A stretch of 64,000 nt of DNA from positions 62,001 through 126,000 of the forward strand of contig NZ_JACHNY010000006.1 in NCBI RefSeq assembly GCF_014199625.1. Direction: 5' to 3'. This document shows, piece by piece, positions 54,472 to 63,451 of this stretch (position 1 is the stretch's first letter; each line of letters begins with the position of its first letter). The notes beneath the pieces are model-generated. The model did no database searches, was not told where the DNA came from, and saw only the letters and a program-made list of their open reading frames with translations. The position numbers were made by a program, and so were the translations under genes. This DNA is from Sphingomonas abaci (GTDB lineage: Bacteria; Pseudomonadota; Alphaproteobacteria; Sphingomonadales; Sphingomonadaceae).

Positions 54472-56946
54472 TCACTTCGCCCCGCAACGCACCGGGCCCG
54501 GCGGGGCGCTGGCAATGCGGATCGACGACAGGTCGATGGTCAGCGCGGCGCTGCTGGACAGGGCGAAGGGCACAGACACCTTGGTCATGTCCACCCCGCC
54601 CTGCGCGAAGCAGCTGAGCGGCACGGAGAAGGTTCCCCATTCGCCCGTCCCCGCCTCGAACAGGCCATTCACCGGCACGCTCGCCGTCTTGCCGCCAGTC
54701 ATCGCCAGCGTCACCGCGCCCGCCGGCTTCGCCACCACGCGATACTCGACCACCAGGCTGAGCTGCCCGTTCGCCTCGCGCGTCAGGTCCATCGGGGCGG
54801 TCGCCTCGATCCGCGTCGTGCCGGCGTCCGCAAAGGCGAGGCGCAGGCTGTCCTCCTGCGCCGCCCGGTCGGTACGGGTCTGGTTGACCCGGCCCGCGCT
54901 GACCAGCCGGTCGCCCGCCGCGACCCGGCCTCGCACGAACAGCGCGTTGCGGTCGCCCGCCGCCGCCGCCGGGCGACTCTCGTCCAGCCGGCCGAGCGGC
55001 GCGGTCTTTTGCGCATAGGTCAGGCCGTAGCCGATCGGGAACAACGGGTCGTAATTCGCGTCGCGCTTGTTGAGCACATATTGATCCAGCCGTCTGGGCC
55101 AGGAGAAGCTCAGCCGCCCGCGGAAATCCTGCGTCGGCCGGCCGTCCTTGCCCGCCAGCAGCATGTCGGCGACGCCCCCGCCCTCGGTGCCGGGCAGGAA
55201 GGCGGCGACGAAGGCGTCGGCCGCGTTCAGCTCCGGATTGACCCATAACGGCCGGCCTGACAGGAACACCGCCACGACGGGGATGCCCGCCGCCTTCAGC
55301 CGCTTGAGCAGCGCCAGGTCGCTCTTGTCCTCGGGGCTGTACTCCAGGGTCGGCCGGTCGCCGGTGAATTCGGCATAGGGCGTCTCGCCGAACACGACGA
55401 TCGCCGCATCGGGCTTGGCGGCGTAGCGGCCATCGACCGACAGGGTCGCCTTGCCGCCCGCCGCGCGGGTCGCCTGGTCGATGCCGGACCAGATCGACTG
55501 GCCGTTGGGGAAGGCGGAATTGGGCACGTCGGCGCCCTGCCAGGTGATCGACCAGCCACCCGACTGCTGCGCGATGGCGTCAGCGCCGCGCCCGGCGACC
55601 AGGATGTTGGCGCTGGCCTTCAGCGGCAGGACGGCGCCGTCGTTCTTCAGCAGCACCAGCGACTCGCGCACCGCCTGCCGGGCGATCGCACGATGTTCGG
55701 GCGAGCCGAGCAGCTCGAACCGGCCGGCCATCGGCCGCGACGAGGGGCGACCCGCCTCGAACGTGCCGGCCAGCATCTTCACGCGCAGGATGCGGCGCAC
55801 CGCATCGTCCAGCCGCGCGGCCGGGATGCGCCCGTCCTTCGCCTCGGCGAGCGTGTTGGCGTAGAGCTGCTTCCAGTTCGGCCCCGAATACATGAACATG
55901 TCGAGCCCGGCATTGATCGCCGCCGGGCAATCCTCGTTGGTGCAGCCGGGCACCTGGCCATGCGCGTTCCAGTCGCCGATGGTGAAGCCGTCAAAGCCCC
56001 AGCGCTCCTTCAGCACGCCGGTCAGCAGGCTTTTGTTGCCGGTCATCTTCTGCCCGTTCCAGCTCGAGAAGCTGGGCATTACCGTCAGCGCGCCGGCGGG
56101 CAGCGCGGTGGTGTAGCCGGCCGCGTGGATGTCGCGCAGCACCTCCTCCGACACGCGCGTGTCGCCCTGGTCACGGCCGCCGGTGCCGCCATCGCCCAGG
56201 AAATGCTTCACCGAGGAGATGACATGGCCCTTGCCCATGAAATCCTGGCCCGGCCGCCCCTGAATGCCCTGCACCATTCGCCCGGCATAGGAGGCGACGA
56301 TCGCCGGGTCCTCCGAATAGCTTTCATAGGTGCGGCCCCAGCGGTCGTCCTGCACCACCGCCACGGTCGGCGCGAAACTCCAGTCGATGCCGGTCGCCGC
56401 CGTTTCCAGCGCGGTGGCGCGGCCTATCTTCTCGACCAGATCGGGGTCGCGCATCGCGCCCAGGCCGATATTGTGCGGGAACAGCGTCGCGCCGACGATA
56501 TTGTTGTCGCCGTGCACCGCGTCGGTGCCCCAGATCACCGGGACGGCGGGCCGGCCGTCCGACCGCTTCATCGACGCGTCATAGAACTGGTCGAACAGCG
56601 CCAGCCACTTGGCCGCCGGCGCATATTCGTCGCCACCGGGCGCGGAATTGCCGCCGTTCAGCACCGAACCGAGCTTGTACGTCTCCAGATCCTTGGGCGT
56701 GATGCTGGCGATATCGACCTGGAGGAGCTGGCCGACCTTGTCCTCGATCGACATGCGCTGCAGCAAGGCGTCGATCCGCGCCTCCAGCTTCGGATCGCGC
56801 TGGCGCGGCGGGGCGAGCATGGGCCAGCTCGCCGGATGCGCTGTGCTGACGACGGCGGGCGCAGGCGTCCGCTGCGCCGCCCCGGCTCCCGATACCGCTA
56901 TCAGCGCCAATGCCGCCGCTGTCGTTCCAAGCCCCTTGCCACGCAT
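54472..56946 (-). CDS. GH3 family beta-glucosidase (exported)
   Basis: An 824-residue enzyme with signal peptide (MRGKGLGTTAAALALIAVSG, cleavage near AGAAQ). The GH3 N-terminal barrel contains KVGQLLQVDIASITPKDLET, IWGTDAVHGDNNIVGATLFP, SSVKHFLGDGGTGGRDQGDT and the nucleophile Asp in FDGFTIGDWNAHGQVPGC (near residue 324). The C-terminal alpha/beta sandwich has LLKNDGAVLPLKASANI. The last 150 residues form a beta-rich domain like those of ExoP-type exo-beta-1,3/1,4-glucanases. It releases glucose from beta-glucan oligomers. Start ATG 56946; upstream frame is not homologous. Confidence 0.93.
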   Translation of the reverse strand: MRGKGLGTTAAALALIAVSGAGAAQRTPAPAVVSTAHPASWPMLAPPRQRDPKLEARIDALLQRMSIEDKVGQLLQVDIASITPKDLETYKLGSVLNGGNSAPGGDEYAPAAKWLALFDQFYDASMKRSDGRPAVPVIWGTDAVHGDNNIVGATLFPHNIGLGAMRDPDLVEKIGRATALETAATGIDWSFAPTVAVVQDDRWGRTYESYSEDPAIVASYAGRMVQGIQGRPGQDFMGKGHVISSVKHFLGDGGTGGRDQGDTRVSEEVLRDIHAAGYTTALPAGALTVMPSFSSWNGQKMTGNKSLLTGVLKERWGFDGFTIGDWNAHGQVPGCTNEDCPAAINAGLDMFMYSGPNWKQLYANTLAEAKDGRIPAARLDDAVRRILRVKMLAGTFEAGRPSSRPMAGRFELLGSPEHRAIARQAVRESLVLLKNDGAVLPLKASANILVAGRGADAIAQQSGGWSITWQGADVPNSAFPNGQSIWSGIDQATRAAGGKATLSVDGRYAAKPDAAIVVFGETPYAEFTGDRPTLEYSPEDKSDLALLKRLKAAGIPVVAVFLSGRPLWVNPELNAADAFVAAFLPGTEGGGVADMLLAGKDGRPTQDFRGRLSFSWPRRLDQYVLNKRDANYDPLFPIGYGLTYAQKTAPLGRLDESRPAAAAGDRNALFVRGRVAAGDRLVSAGRVNQTRTDRAAQEDSLRLAFADAGTTRIEATAPMDLTREANGQLSLVVEYRVVAKPAGAVTLAMTGGKTASVPVNGLFEAGTGEWGTFSVPLSCFAQGGVDMTKVSVPFALSSSAALTIDLSSIRIASAPPGPVRCGAK

Positions 56947-57061
56947 CACGCTCTCCCGCTTCCGACCGTTCGTTCGGTCTTCGAGGTCTTCATAGGTGCC
57001 TGATCCGAAAATGCATATTCGGCTTTTGCCTTTTCCGGGGGCGGCGGGCACCATCCCGATC

Positions 57062-57799
57062 ATGCGCCTGTCCCCCATATTGATGATCGCCGCTACCATG
57101 ATCGCCCAGCCCTTCGCCGCCTCCGCCCAGACCGACCAGGAACGCGAACGGCGGCTGCATGAGGACTGGGCGTGGCTCGGCCGCTACCAGGCCGAAAATG
57201 ACGCGCTGCCCGCCCCCAAGGCCGGCACGCCGCGCATCGTCTTTCTGGGCGACTCGATCACCCAGGGCTGGGTGGAGAAGGCCGGTGGCTTCTTCACGCC
57301 CGGCCGGATCGGGCGCGGGATCAGCGGGCAGACGACCCCGCAGATGCTGCTGCGCTTCCGCCAGGACGTGATCGACCTGCATCCGGCGGTGGTGCAGATC
57401 ATGGCCGGCACCAACGACATCGCCGGCAATACCGGCCGGATGACGGCGGCGCAGAGCCAGGCCAATATCCGCTCGATGACCGAGCTGGCGCAGGCGCATG
57501 GCATCCGCGTGGTCCTGGCCTCGGTCCCGCCGGCCGATCACTTCCCATGGCGGCCGGGCATCGCCCCCGCGCCCGCCATCGCGGCGATGAACGCCTGGCT
57601 GCGCGACTATGCGCGATCGACCGGCGCGACCTACGCCGATTACTGGAGCGTGCTGCACGATGGCGATGCAATGCGCGCCGCCTTCACGACGGACGGCGTA
57701 CATCCCAACGCGGCCGGCTATGCGGCGATGGCGCCGGTGGCGGAGGCGGCGCTGGCCCATGCGCTCGCCACGCCCCCGCGGATCACGACCCGGCGCTAG
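57062..57799 (+). CDS. SGNH/GDSL hydrolase (exported esterase)
   Basis: A 245-residue protein with a signal peptide (MRLSPILMIAATMIAQPFAA then SAQT). The SGNH blocks are clear: GDSIT in IVFLGDSITQGWVEKAG, GTND in QIMAGTNDIAGN, and the catalytic Asp-His in TDGVHPNAAGYAAMAP. It would remove acetyl or other ester groups from carbohydrates, helping the neighbouring glycosidases. It is divergent from the GH3 gene (about 115 bases between starts) and overlaps the ROK kinase gene tail-to-tail by 17 bases. Confidence 0.9.
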   Translation: MRLSPILMIAATMIAQPFAASAQTDQERERRLHEDWAWLGRYQAENDALPAPKAGTPRIVFLGDSITQGWVEKAGGFFTPGRIGRGISGQTTPQMLLRFRQDVIDLHPAVVQIMAGTNDIAGNTGRMTAAQSQANIRSMTELAQAHGIRVVLASVPPADHFPWRPGIAPAPAIAAMNAWLRDYARSTGATYADYWSVLHDGDAMRAAFTTDGVHPNAAGYAAMAPVAEAALAHALATPPRITTRR

Positions 57800-58703
57800 C
57801 CGCTTCCTCGCGCGACCAGAGGCGCGCGGCGCCGCGCACGCCCGAGGAATCGCCCCAGCGGGCGGGCACGATGGTCGCCTGCCAGTCGCCGCCAAAGGCA
57901 TGGGCCGCCACGACAGCCGGCAGGCGGTCGTAGAGTTCGCCGACATTCGACATTCCGCCGCCCAGCACGAACACGTCGGGATCGATCATGGTGGCGACCA
58001 TCGCCATGGCCCGGCCCAGCCGGTCGATATAGGCGTCGAGCGTCGCGGTGGCCTGCGGCTCGCCGGTGCGAGCGGCAGCGACGATCGCCTCGCCGCCCAG
58101 CCGGTCGCCGGTGCGCCGCCGATAGTCGGCGGCCAGGCCCGTGCCCGACACCAGCATATCGAGACAGCCGTTGCGTCCGCACCAGCAGAGCGGGCCGGGC
58201 GCCTCCGCCCCGGTCATCCAAGGCAGCGGCACATGGCCCCATTCACCGCCCATGCCGTTCGCGCCCTCGACGATCCGGCCATCGACGACCAGCCCGCCGC
58301 CGACCCCGGTGCCGACGATCACCGCGAAGGCGGAAGGAGCGCCCGCCGCAGCGCCGTCGACCACCTCGGACAGCGCCAGGCAATTGGCATCGTTGGCCAG
58401 CCGTACCGGCCGTCCCAGCGCCTCGGCGACATCCTCGCGGAAGCGGCGGCCGTTGAGCCAGGTGGCATTGGCGTTGCGCATCAGCCCGTCGCGCGGGCTG
58501 ACCGAACCGGGTGCGCCGATGCCGATCGTGCCGCGCGCGCCCAGTTCCGCCTCGACCCGGCCGACCAGCGAGGCGATGGTGGCGATCGCATCCTCATAGC
58601 CGCCGGGATTGGGCGCCCGCATCCGCGCCAGGAACGCCCCGTCCGCGTCCAGCGCCGCCGCCTCGATCTTCGTGCCGCCGAAATCGATCCCGATCTGGAT
58701 CAT
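57783..58703 (-). CDS. ROK family sugar kinase
   Basis: A 306-residue ROK kinase. The ATP-binding DFGGTKIEAAALDADG is at the N terminus, GIGAPGSVSP and LANDANCLALSE follow, and the zinc motif is GPLCWCGRNGCLDML (near residue 170), with FVLGGGMSNVGELYD toward the end. It should phosphorylate glucose, fructose or N-acetyl sugars in the cytoplasm; the exact sugar is not evident. It is divergent from the ROK repressor and belongs to the glycan locus. Confidence 0.92.
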   Translation of the reverse strand: MIQIGIDFGGTKIEAAALDADGAFLARMRAPNPGGYEDAIATIASLVGRVEAELGARGTIGIGAPGSVSPRDGLMRNANATWLNGRRFREDVAEALGRPVRLANDANCLALSEVVDGAAAGAPSAFAVIVGTGVGGGLVVDGRIVEGANGMGGEWGHVPLPWMTGAEAPGPLCWCGRNGCLDMLVSGTGLAADYRRRTGDRLGGEAIVAAARTGEPQATATLDAYIDRLGRAMAMVATMIDPDVFVLGGGMSNVGELYDRLPAVVAAHAFGGDWQATIVPARWGDSSGVRGAARLWSREEAASAGS

Positions 58704-58722
58704 GCACCGTCTCCCCTATCGG

Positions 58723-58770
58723 CCCGGCTGTCCGCCCGGCCGTCTGCCCGCTCGTTTGACCGCCCGTCCG
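58723..58770. repeat. Four degenerate 12-bp tandem repeats upstream of the ROK kinase
   Basis: CCCGGCTGTCCG, CCCGGCCGTCTG, CCCGCTCGTTTG and ACCGCCCGTCCG follow one another from 58723 to 58770, giving a consensus of about CCCGSYYGTYYG. They begin 20 bases upstream of the kinase start and lie between it and the divergent ROK repressor. Confidence 0.6.
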
Positions 58771-58843
58771 TCCGACGGCGGAACGACCGCCCCTGCCCCG
58801 CCTCATGGGAATAAGTCAAATTGGATTATTTAAGGTCGGATGC

Positions 58844-58873
58844 TTGACCCCGTCCGGCGATCGCAAGGATAAT
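58844..58873 (+). promoter_or_regulatory. Sigma-70-like promoter for the ROK repressor
   Basis: TTGACC (58844-58849) and GATAAT (58868-58873) are spaced by 18 bases and lie about 47 bases before the repressor start. The AT-rich stretch just upstream (58811-58834) contrasts with the GC-rich surroundings and could be an upstream element or an operator. Confidence 0.6.
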
Positions 58874-58919
58874 CGGTCAAAATCGCCGCATCCACAGGCG
58901 GCCGGGAGCATGGGAGAGC

Positions 58920-60152
58920 GTGGTGGTTTTCGGCAGGACGGCCTCGCGCCGCCGCGACACGGACGGCACCGCCGCACGCGCGGCGCGACTGTCGTGCAGC
59001 CTGTCGGGCACCAATCTGGCGCGCGCCGGCGATTATAACCTGCGCACCGTCCTGCAGGCGATTCGGCTCAATCCCGGCACCACCCGCGTCGCCATCGCCG
59101 CGCAGACGGGACTGACCGCCCCCACCATCGCCAACATCACCGGGCGGCTGGCGGCGATGGGTCTGGTCCATACCACCGGTCGACGCCAGGGCAGTCGCGG
59201 CCAGCCCGCGCTGCAACTGGAGGCGAATGCCGACGGGGCCTTTGCGATCGGCCTCGCCATCGACCGCGATCACCTGACGCTGGTCACGCTGGACCTGATC
59301 GGGGCGGTGCGCAGCCGCATCACGCGCGAGATCGCCTTCGCCTCGCCCGACGACGTGAGCGGCTTCGTCACCGAAAGCCTCGACCCGCTGATCGCTGCGG
59401 CGCGCGTCGACCGCGACCGGGTGCTGGGCGTCGGGATCGCCATGCCGGACGATCTGGGCGGCATTGCCCTGCCGCATCGTCCGTCCGACTATGATCGCTG
59501 GTCGCGGCTCGACATCGGCGCGCATCTCGCCCCGCTGCTGCCCTGGCCGATCCATGTCGACAACGATGCCGCCGCCGCCGCTTTAGGCGAGGCGCAGCAT
59601 GGCGCGGCCTTCGCTGCGCCGAGCTTCTTCTACCTGCTGGTCAGCGCCGGGCTGGGCGGCGGGCTGGTGATCGACCGCACTTATCACCGGGGGGCCCATG
59701 CCCGCTCGGGCGAGATCGGCCTGATGCCCGACCTGGCCGCGGATCGCGCGCCGGCGGTGGTGCAGGACACGGTGTCGCTGTCCGCGCTGTTCGCCCGGCT
59801 GGAGGCGGCCGGCCTGGCGCCGACGCTGGCGACGCTGGCGGAAAGCGCCGCCGGGGTCGTGATCGACCGGTGGCTGGCGGACTCGGTGGAAGCCCTGGTC
59901 CAGCCGATGATCGCCATCTCCTGCCTGCTCGATCCCGATGCGGTCCTGATCGGCGGCCGCCTGCCGATGCCGCTGATCGAGCGGCTGGCGGCGGGCTTGA
60001 CCGCACGGCTGGCCGCCACGCGACTGCCGGTCCGCGCGCCGGTGCTGCCCGCCGCCATGGCGCAGGACGCACCCGCCGTGGGAGCCGCGATCCTGCCCTT
60101 TCTCGCCCATCTGCTGCCGTCCGACGCGATCCTGATCCAGGCCGGCCGATAA
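58920..60152 (+). CDS. ROK family transcriptional repressor (NagC/XylR type)
   Basis: A 410-residue protein. A winged helix (LRTVLQAIRLNPGTTRVAIA, then AQTGLTAPTIANITGRLAAM) near residues 40-85 precedes a ROK domain (FAIGLAIDRDHLTLVTLDLI, VDNDAAAAALGEAQHG, YLLVSAGLGGGLVIDRTYH). The zinc-binding cysteines of ROK kinases are missing, as usual for repressors. It probably senses a sugar from the glycan locus and controls the adjacent genes. The start is GTG at 58920 or 58923; GGGAG precedes both. The GH9 gene follows after eight bases. Confidence 0.88.
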   Translation: MVVFGRTASRRRDTDGTAARAARLSCSLSGTNLARAGDYNLRTVLQAIRLNPGTTRVAIAAQTGLTAPTIANITGRLAAMGLVHTTGRRQGSRGQPALQLEANADGAFAIGLAIDRDHLTLVTLDLIGAVRSRITREIAFASPDDVSGFVTESLDPLIAAARVDRDRVLGVGIAMPDDLGGIALPHRPSDYDRWSRLDIGAHLAPLLPWPIHVDNDAAAAALGEAQHGAAFAAPSFFYLLVSAGLGGGLVIDRTYHRGAHARSGEIGLMPDLAADRAPAVVQDTVSLSALFARLEAAGLAPTLATLAESAAGVVIDRWLADSVEALVQPMIAISCLLDPDAVLIGGRLPMPLIERLAAGLTARLAATRLPVRAPVLPAAMAQDAPAVGAAILPFLAHLLPSDAILIQAGR

Positions 60153-60160
60153 GGACATCC

Positions 60161-62017
60161 ATGCGCCCGCTGCTCTTCCTGCCCCTTCTCGCCCTGGTCG
60201 CCGCCGCCCCGCCAGCCGCCGAACCGCCTGCCGACACACCGCCCGCCGTCGAACCGGCCGCCGCGCCGATCCGGCTCGACCAACTCGGCTTCGAACCCCT
60301 GGGCCGCAAGCTGGCGGTCGTGCCGCTCACCGATGCGGCGGCTCGCGACTGGACGTTGCGCGATGCCGCCGGCCGGATCGTCGCCAGCGGACGCACCCTG
60401 GCCTTCGGTCCCGACGCCGCCTCGGGCGAAACGCTCCAGCGCATCGACTTCAGCCGGTTCCGGGGTCAGGGCGACGGCTTCGTCCTGGCGGTCGGCGACC
60501 GGCGCAGCCATGCTTTCGCGATCCACCCGCACCGGTTCCGGCGACTGGCGACCGATGCCATGAGCTTCTTCTACCAGCAGCGCAGCGGGGTGCCGATCCT
60601 GGCCGCTTACGTGCAGCGCCCCGATCTCGCCCGCGCCGCCGGCCACCCGCGCGAGGTCATGACCTGCTTCGCCGGCAAGGACGAACGCGGCGCGGACTGG
60701 CCCGGCTGCAGCTACAGCCTCGACGTCACCGGCGGCTGGTACGACGCTGGCGACCACGGCAAATATGTCGTCAATGGCGGGATCAGCGCCTGGACATTGC
60801 TCGACCTGCACCAGCGGCTCGGGCCTTGGGGCGCGGGCCAGGCCTTCGCCGATGGCCGGCTGGCGCTGCCCGAACGGGGCAATGGCGGCGACGACCTGCT
60901 CGACGAGGCGCGGGTCGAGGTCGAGTTCCTGCTCCGGATGCAGGTGCCGGACGGGCAAAGGCTGACCGTCGCGATGCGCACCGGCGGCGGCCGGCCGGCG
61001 AGCGATTTCCACCGGATCGATGCCGGCGGCATGGCGCACAGCAAGGTCGCGGACATCGCCTGGACCGGGTTGCCGACCGCGCCCGCCGATGACCCGATGG
61101 CGCGCCGTCTCTATCCGCCGACGACGGGCGCGACGCTCAACCTGGCGGCGGTGTCGGCCCAGGCGGCCAGGGCGTGGAAAAGCAGCGATCCGGCCTTCGC
61201 CGCCCGCGCCCGTGCGGCGGCGCTCCGCGCCTGGGCCGCGGCGGAGCGCAACCCCGCCATCCTCGCCAGTTCCGACTTCGCCGGCAGCGGCGGCTATGGC
61301 GATCCGGACCTGTCGGATGAACGCTTCTGGGCCGCCGCCGAACTGCTCGCCACCACCGGCGACCCGCGCTTCGCCGCGATCGTCGCCGCCTCGCCCTATC
61401 TGGACCGGCCGAGCGGCGACCTGAGCTGGGGCAGGCTGGATCAGGCCGGACTCATGACGCTCGCGACGAGCGGCGATCCCGTGCCCACGTCGATCCGCGA
61501 CCGCGCCCGCACCGCCATCCGCACGCTGGCGGCCGGCTATCAGGCGGAACGGGCGCGCAGCGGCTATGCCCTGCCCTTTGCCGGCACCGCCTATCAATGG
61601 GGGTCGAACTCGACCCTGCTCAACCGGGCGATGCTGCTCGGCGTCGCCTGGCAGATCGACCGTCGCCCGGCGGATCGCGAAGCGGCGATCGATGTGGTGG
61701 ATTATCTACTGGGCCGCAATCCGCTCGATCGCGCCTATGTCACCGGCTTCGGACAGCGCACGATGCACCAGCCGCATCATCGCTTCTGGGCGCGGGCGGC
61801 GGACCCCCGCTACCCCGCGCCGCCGCCCGGCGTGGTGTCCGGCGGGCCCAATTCCACGGCGATGAGCGATCCGGTCGCGTCGCGGATGAAGGGCCGGTGC
61901 GTCGGCCAGACCTGCTGGGTCGACGACTGGCGGGCCTTCACGATGAACGAGGTCGCGATCAACTGGAACGCGCCACTGGTCTGGGTCGCCGCATTCCTGG
62001 ATGCCACTGAGGCTTGA
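60161..62017 (+). CDS. GH9 family endoglucanase (exported)
   Basis: A 618-residue enzyme with a signal peptide (MRPLLFLPLLALVAAAPPAA). An N-terminal Ig-like domain (IRLDQLGFEPLGRKLAVVP) is followed by the GH9 barrel: TGGWYDAGDHGKYVVNGG with the catalytic Asp residues (near 194-200), NGGDDLLDEARVEVEFLLRM, YQWGSNSTLLNRAMLLGVA, DYLLGRNPLDRAYVTGFG, and the acid Glu in FTMNEVAINWNAPLVW (near 595). It should cut beta-1,4-glucan such as cellulose or xyloglucan. It follows the ROK repressor in the same orientation. Confidence 0.93.
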   Translation: MRPLLFLPLLALVAAAPPAAEPPADTPPAVEPAAAPIRLDQLGFEPLGRKLAVVPLTDAAARDWTLRDAAGRIVASGRTLAFGPDAASGETLQRIDFSRFRGQGDGFVLAVGDRRSHAFAIHPHRFRRLATDAMSFFYQQRSGVPILAAYVQRPDLARAAGHPREVMTCFAGKDERGADWPGCSYSLDVTGGWYDAGDHGKYVVNGGISAWTLLDLHQRLGPWGAGQAFADGRLALPERGNGGDDLLDEARVEVEFLLRMQVPDGQRLTVAMRTGGGRPASDFHRIDAGGMAHSKVADIAWTGLPTAPADDPMARRLYPPTTGATLNLAAVSAQAARAWKSSDPAFAARARAAALRAWAAAERNPAILASSDFAGSGGYGDPDLSDERFWAAAELLATTGDPRFAAIVAASPYLDRPSGDLSWGRLDQAGLMTLATSGDPVPTSIRDRARTAIRTLAAGYQAERARSGYALPFAGTAYQWGSNSTLLNRAMLLGVAWQIDRRPADREAAIDVVDYLLGRNPLDRAYVTGFGQRTMHQPHHRFWARAADPRYPAPPPGVVSGGPNSTAMSDPVASRMKGRCVGQTCWVDDWRAFTMNEVAINWNAPLVWVAAFLDATEA

Positions 62018-62027
62018 CGATCGCGGC

Positions 62028-62054
62028 CGGGCCGTCGCCGGCCCGCCCCCTTTT
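62028..62054. terminator. Terminator between the GH9 and glycine-zipper genes
   Basis: CGGGCCG (62028-62034) pairs with CGGCCCG (62039-62045) around a TCGC loop, followed by CCCCCTTTT. It lies 10 bases after the GH9 stop and can serve both convergent genes. Confidence 0.6.
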
Positions 62055-62060
62055 GCCGGC

Positions 62061-62468
62061 TCAGCGACAGCGGAACTGATTGCGCTCGATTGCGCGCCCC
62101 GCCAGCGCGCCGCCGGCCGCTCCGAGCAGCGTGCCGATCGTTTGCGAGCCACCGGAGGCGATCAGGTTGCCCAGGATGCCGCCTGCCGCCGCGCCGACGA
62201 TCAGTCCGGTCGTGCCGTCCGGGCGGCGGCAGTAATAACGGCCATCCTGACCGCGATAGACGCGGTCGTTGGCGCTCAGTTGCCGCTCGCGGTAGCGCGG
62301 CGAATCGACGTAATAACGATCGGCATAATAGCCATTATAGGAGGGGTCGGGCCGGTCGTAATCGTACGCGCCGTAGCTTCGGTACTGCGGATCCATGCCG
62401 ATACCGCCATATTCCGAACAGCCACCCAGCAGGCTGGCGGCGGCGGCAACAGCGAGGATCATGCGCAT
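62061..62468 (-). CDS. Glycine-zipper 2TM lipoprotein
   Basis: A 135-residue lipoprotein with signal peptide MRMILAVAAAASLLGGC (lipobox LLGGC). The middle is Tyr- and Asp-rich (YRSYGAYDYDRPDPSYNGYY), and the C terminus is a glycine zipper (TTGLIVGAAAGGILGNLIAS, GTLLGAAGGALAGRAIER). Such proteins insert into or stabilise the outer membrane. AGGAGAG lies seven bases before the ATG, which selects 62468 over the longer frame. Confidence 0.9.
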   Translation of the reverse strand: MRMILAVAAAASLLGGCSEYGGIGMDPQYRSYGAYDYDRPDPSYNGYYADRYYVDSPRYRERQLSANDRVYRGQDGRYYCRRPDGTTGLIVGAAAGGILGNLIASGGSQTIGTLLGAAGGALAGRAIERNQFRCR

Positions 62469-62525
62469 CGAGGCTCTCCTTGGTGATGATAGCCGCTCAA
62501 TGCACAAGACCCCCGCCGGGTTGCT

Positions 62526-62951
62526 TTAGATCAAGGTCGCGTCCAATGAAATCTCGGCATTCAGCAGCTTCGAGATCGGGCAGTTGGCCTTGGCCTCCTG
62601 GGCGATACGGTCGAATTCGGCGGGGTCGATGTCCGGCACCGAGGCGCGCAACGTCAGCGCCGACTTCGTCACCTTGAAACCGTCGCCATCCTTTTCCAGT
62701 GTGACGGCGGCATCGGTGTCGAGCGTGCCGTCGGCATGGCCGGCACCCGCCAGCGCGAAACTCAACGCCATGGTGAAGCAGCTCGCATGGGCCGCCGCGA
62801 TCAGTTCCTCCGGGTTGGTGCCCGGCTCGTTCTCGAACCGCGTGTTGAAGCCGTAGGGCTGGTTGTCGAGCACGCCGGAGCCCAGGCTGACATGGCCCTT
62901 GCCCGACTTGCCCAAGCCTTCATATTTCGCGGACGCCTTGCGCACGGTCAT
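62526..62951 (-). CDS. OsmC/Ohr family peroxiredoxin-like protein
   Basis: A 141-residue protein with the OsmC fold: YEGLGKSGKGHVSLGSGVLD, FENEPGTNPEELIAAAHASC, where the Cys is the peroxidatic residue, and a second Cys in EAKANCPISKLLNAEI. These two cysteines form the thiol pair that reduces organic hydroperoxides. It probably takes part in oxidative or osmotic stress defence. No EcfG-type promoter is seen upstream. Start ATG at 62951 is clear. Confidence 0.93.
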   Translation of the reverse strand: MTVRKASAKYEGLGKSGKGHVSLGSGVLDNQPYGFNTRFENEPGTNPEELIAAAHASCFTMALSFALAGAGHADGTLDTDAAVTLEKDGDGFKVTKSALTLRASVPDIDPAEFDRIAQEAKANCPISKLLNAEISLDATLI

Positions 62952-62989
62952 TGATGCTTCCTTCTCTATAAAAAAACTCAAAAGCGGGA

Positions 62990-63382
62990 TCAGCCGATCG
63001 ACGACCCGCGATCCGCCGCGAAACCGGGCGCTGGGCCGGTGGCCGGGCGCAGCGACTCGCGCTCCTCGGCCGTCGGGATGGCGGTCGGGTCGGGTCGGAA
63101 GGCCTCGGGCGCACGGTGGGTGCCGGGCTCGGGCGCGTCGGGGGCCAGGTCGGGCGCGGCGTGTTCGGCCGGGTTGGGCTTTGGCCGGCGCGCCAGCAAG
63201 GTCGCCGCGACCAACGATCCCACCGCCGCGACACCCGCCGCCGCCAACGCGATCACGCGGGTGCGGTCGTGCTCGGATGCCTTGGCCGGCCGGGACTTGC
63301 CCTTGGGCGGGTGCGGCTTGCCCGGCTTGGCGTCGCCATGCTTGGCGGACGGGCCCTTCTTGGGCGGGGTCTTGGCTGCCAT
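62990..63382 (-). CDS. Small single-pass membrane protein
   Basis: A 130-residue protein with a basic, Lys/Pro-rich N terminus (MAAKTPPKKGPSAKHGDAKP), one membrane helix (VIALAAAGVAAVGSLVAATL, about residues 43-64) and a Pro-rich, acidic tail (APDLAPDAPEPGTHRAPEAF). No family is recognised. The start ATG at 63382 is preferred over the ATG two codons upstream because the lysine-rich segment begins there; either is possible. Confidence 0.7.
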   Translation of the reverse strand: MAAKTPPKKGPSAKHGDAKPGKPHPPKGKSRPAKASEHDRTRVIALAAAGVAAVGSLVAATLLARRPKPNPAEHAAPDLAPDAPEPGTHRAPEAFRPDPTAIPTAEERESLRPATGPAPGFAADRGSSIG

Positions 63383-63451
63383 GAACACACCTTTTCATAT
63401 CGTTCGGGGGCCGATAACGGCCCGGCCGACGCGCCTGTTCCCGCCAGCCGG

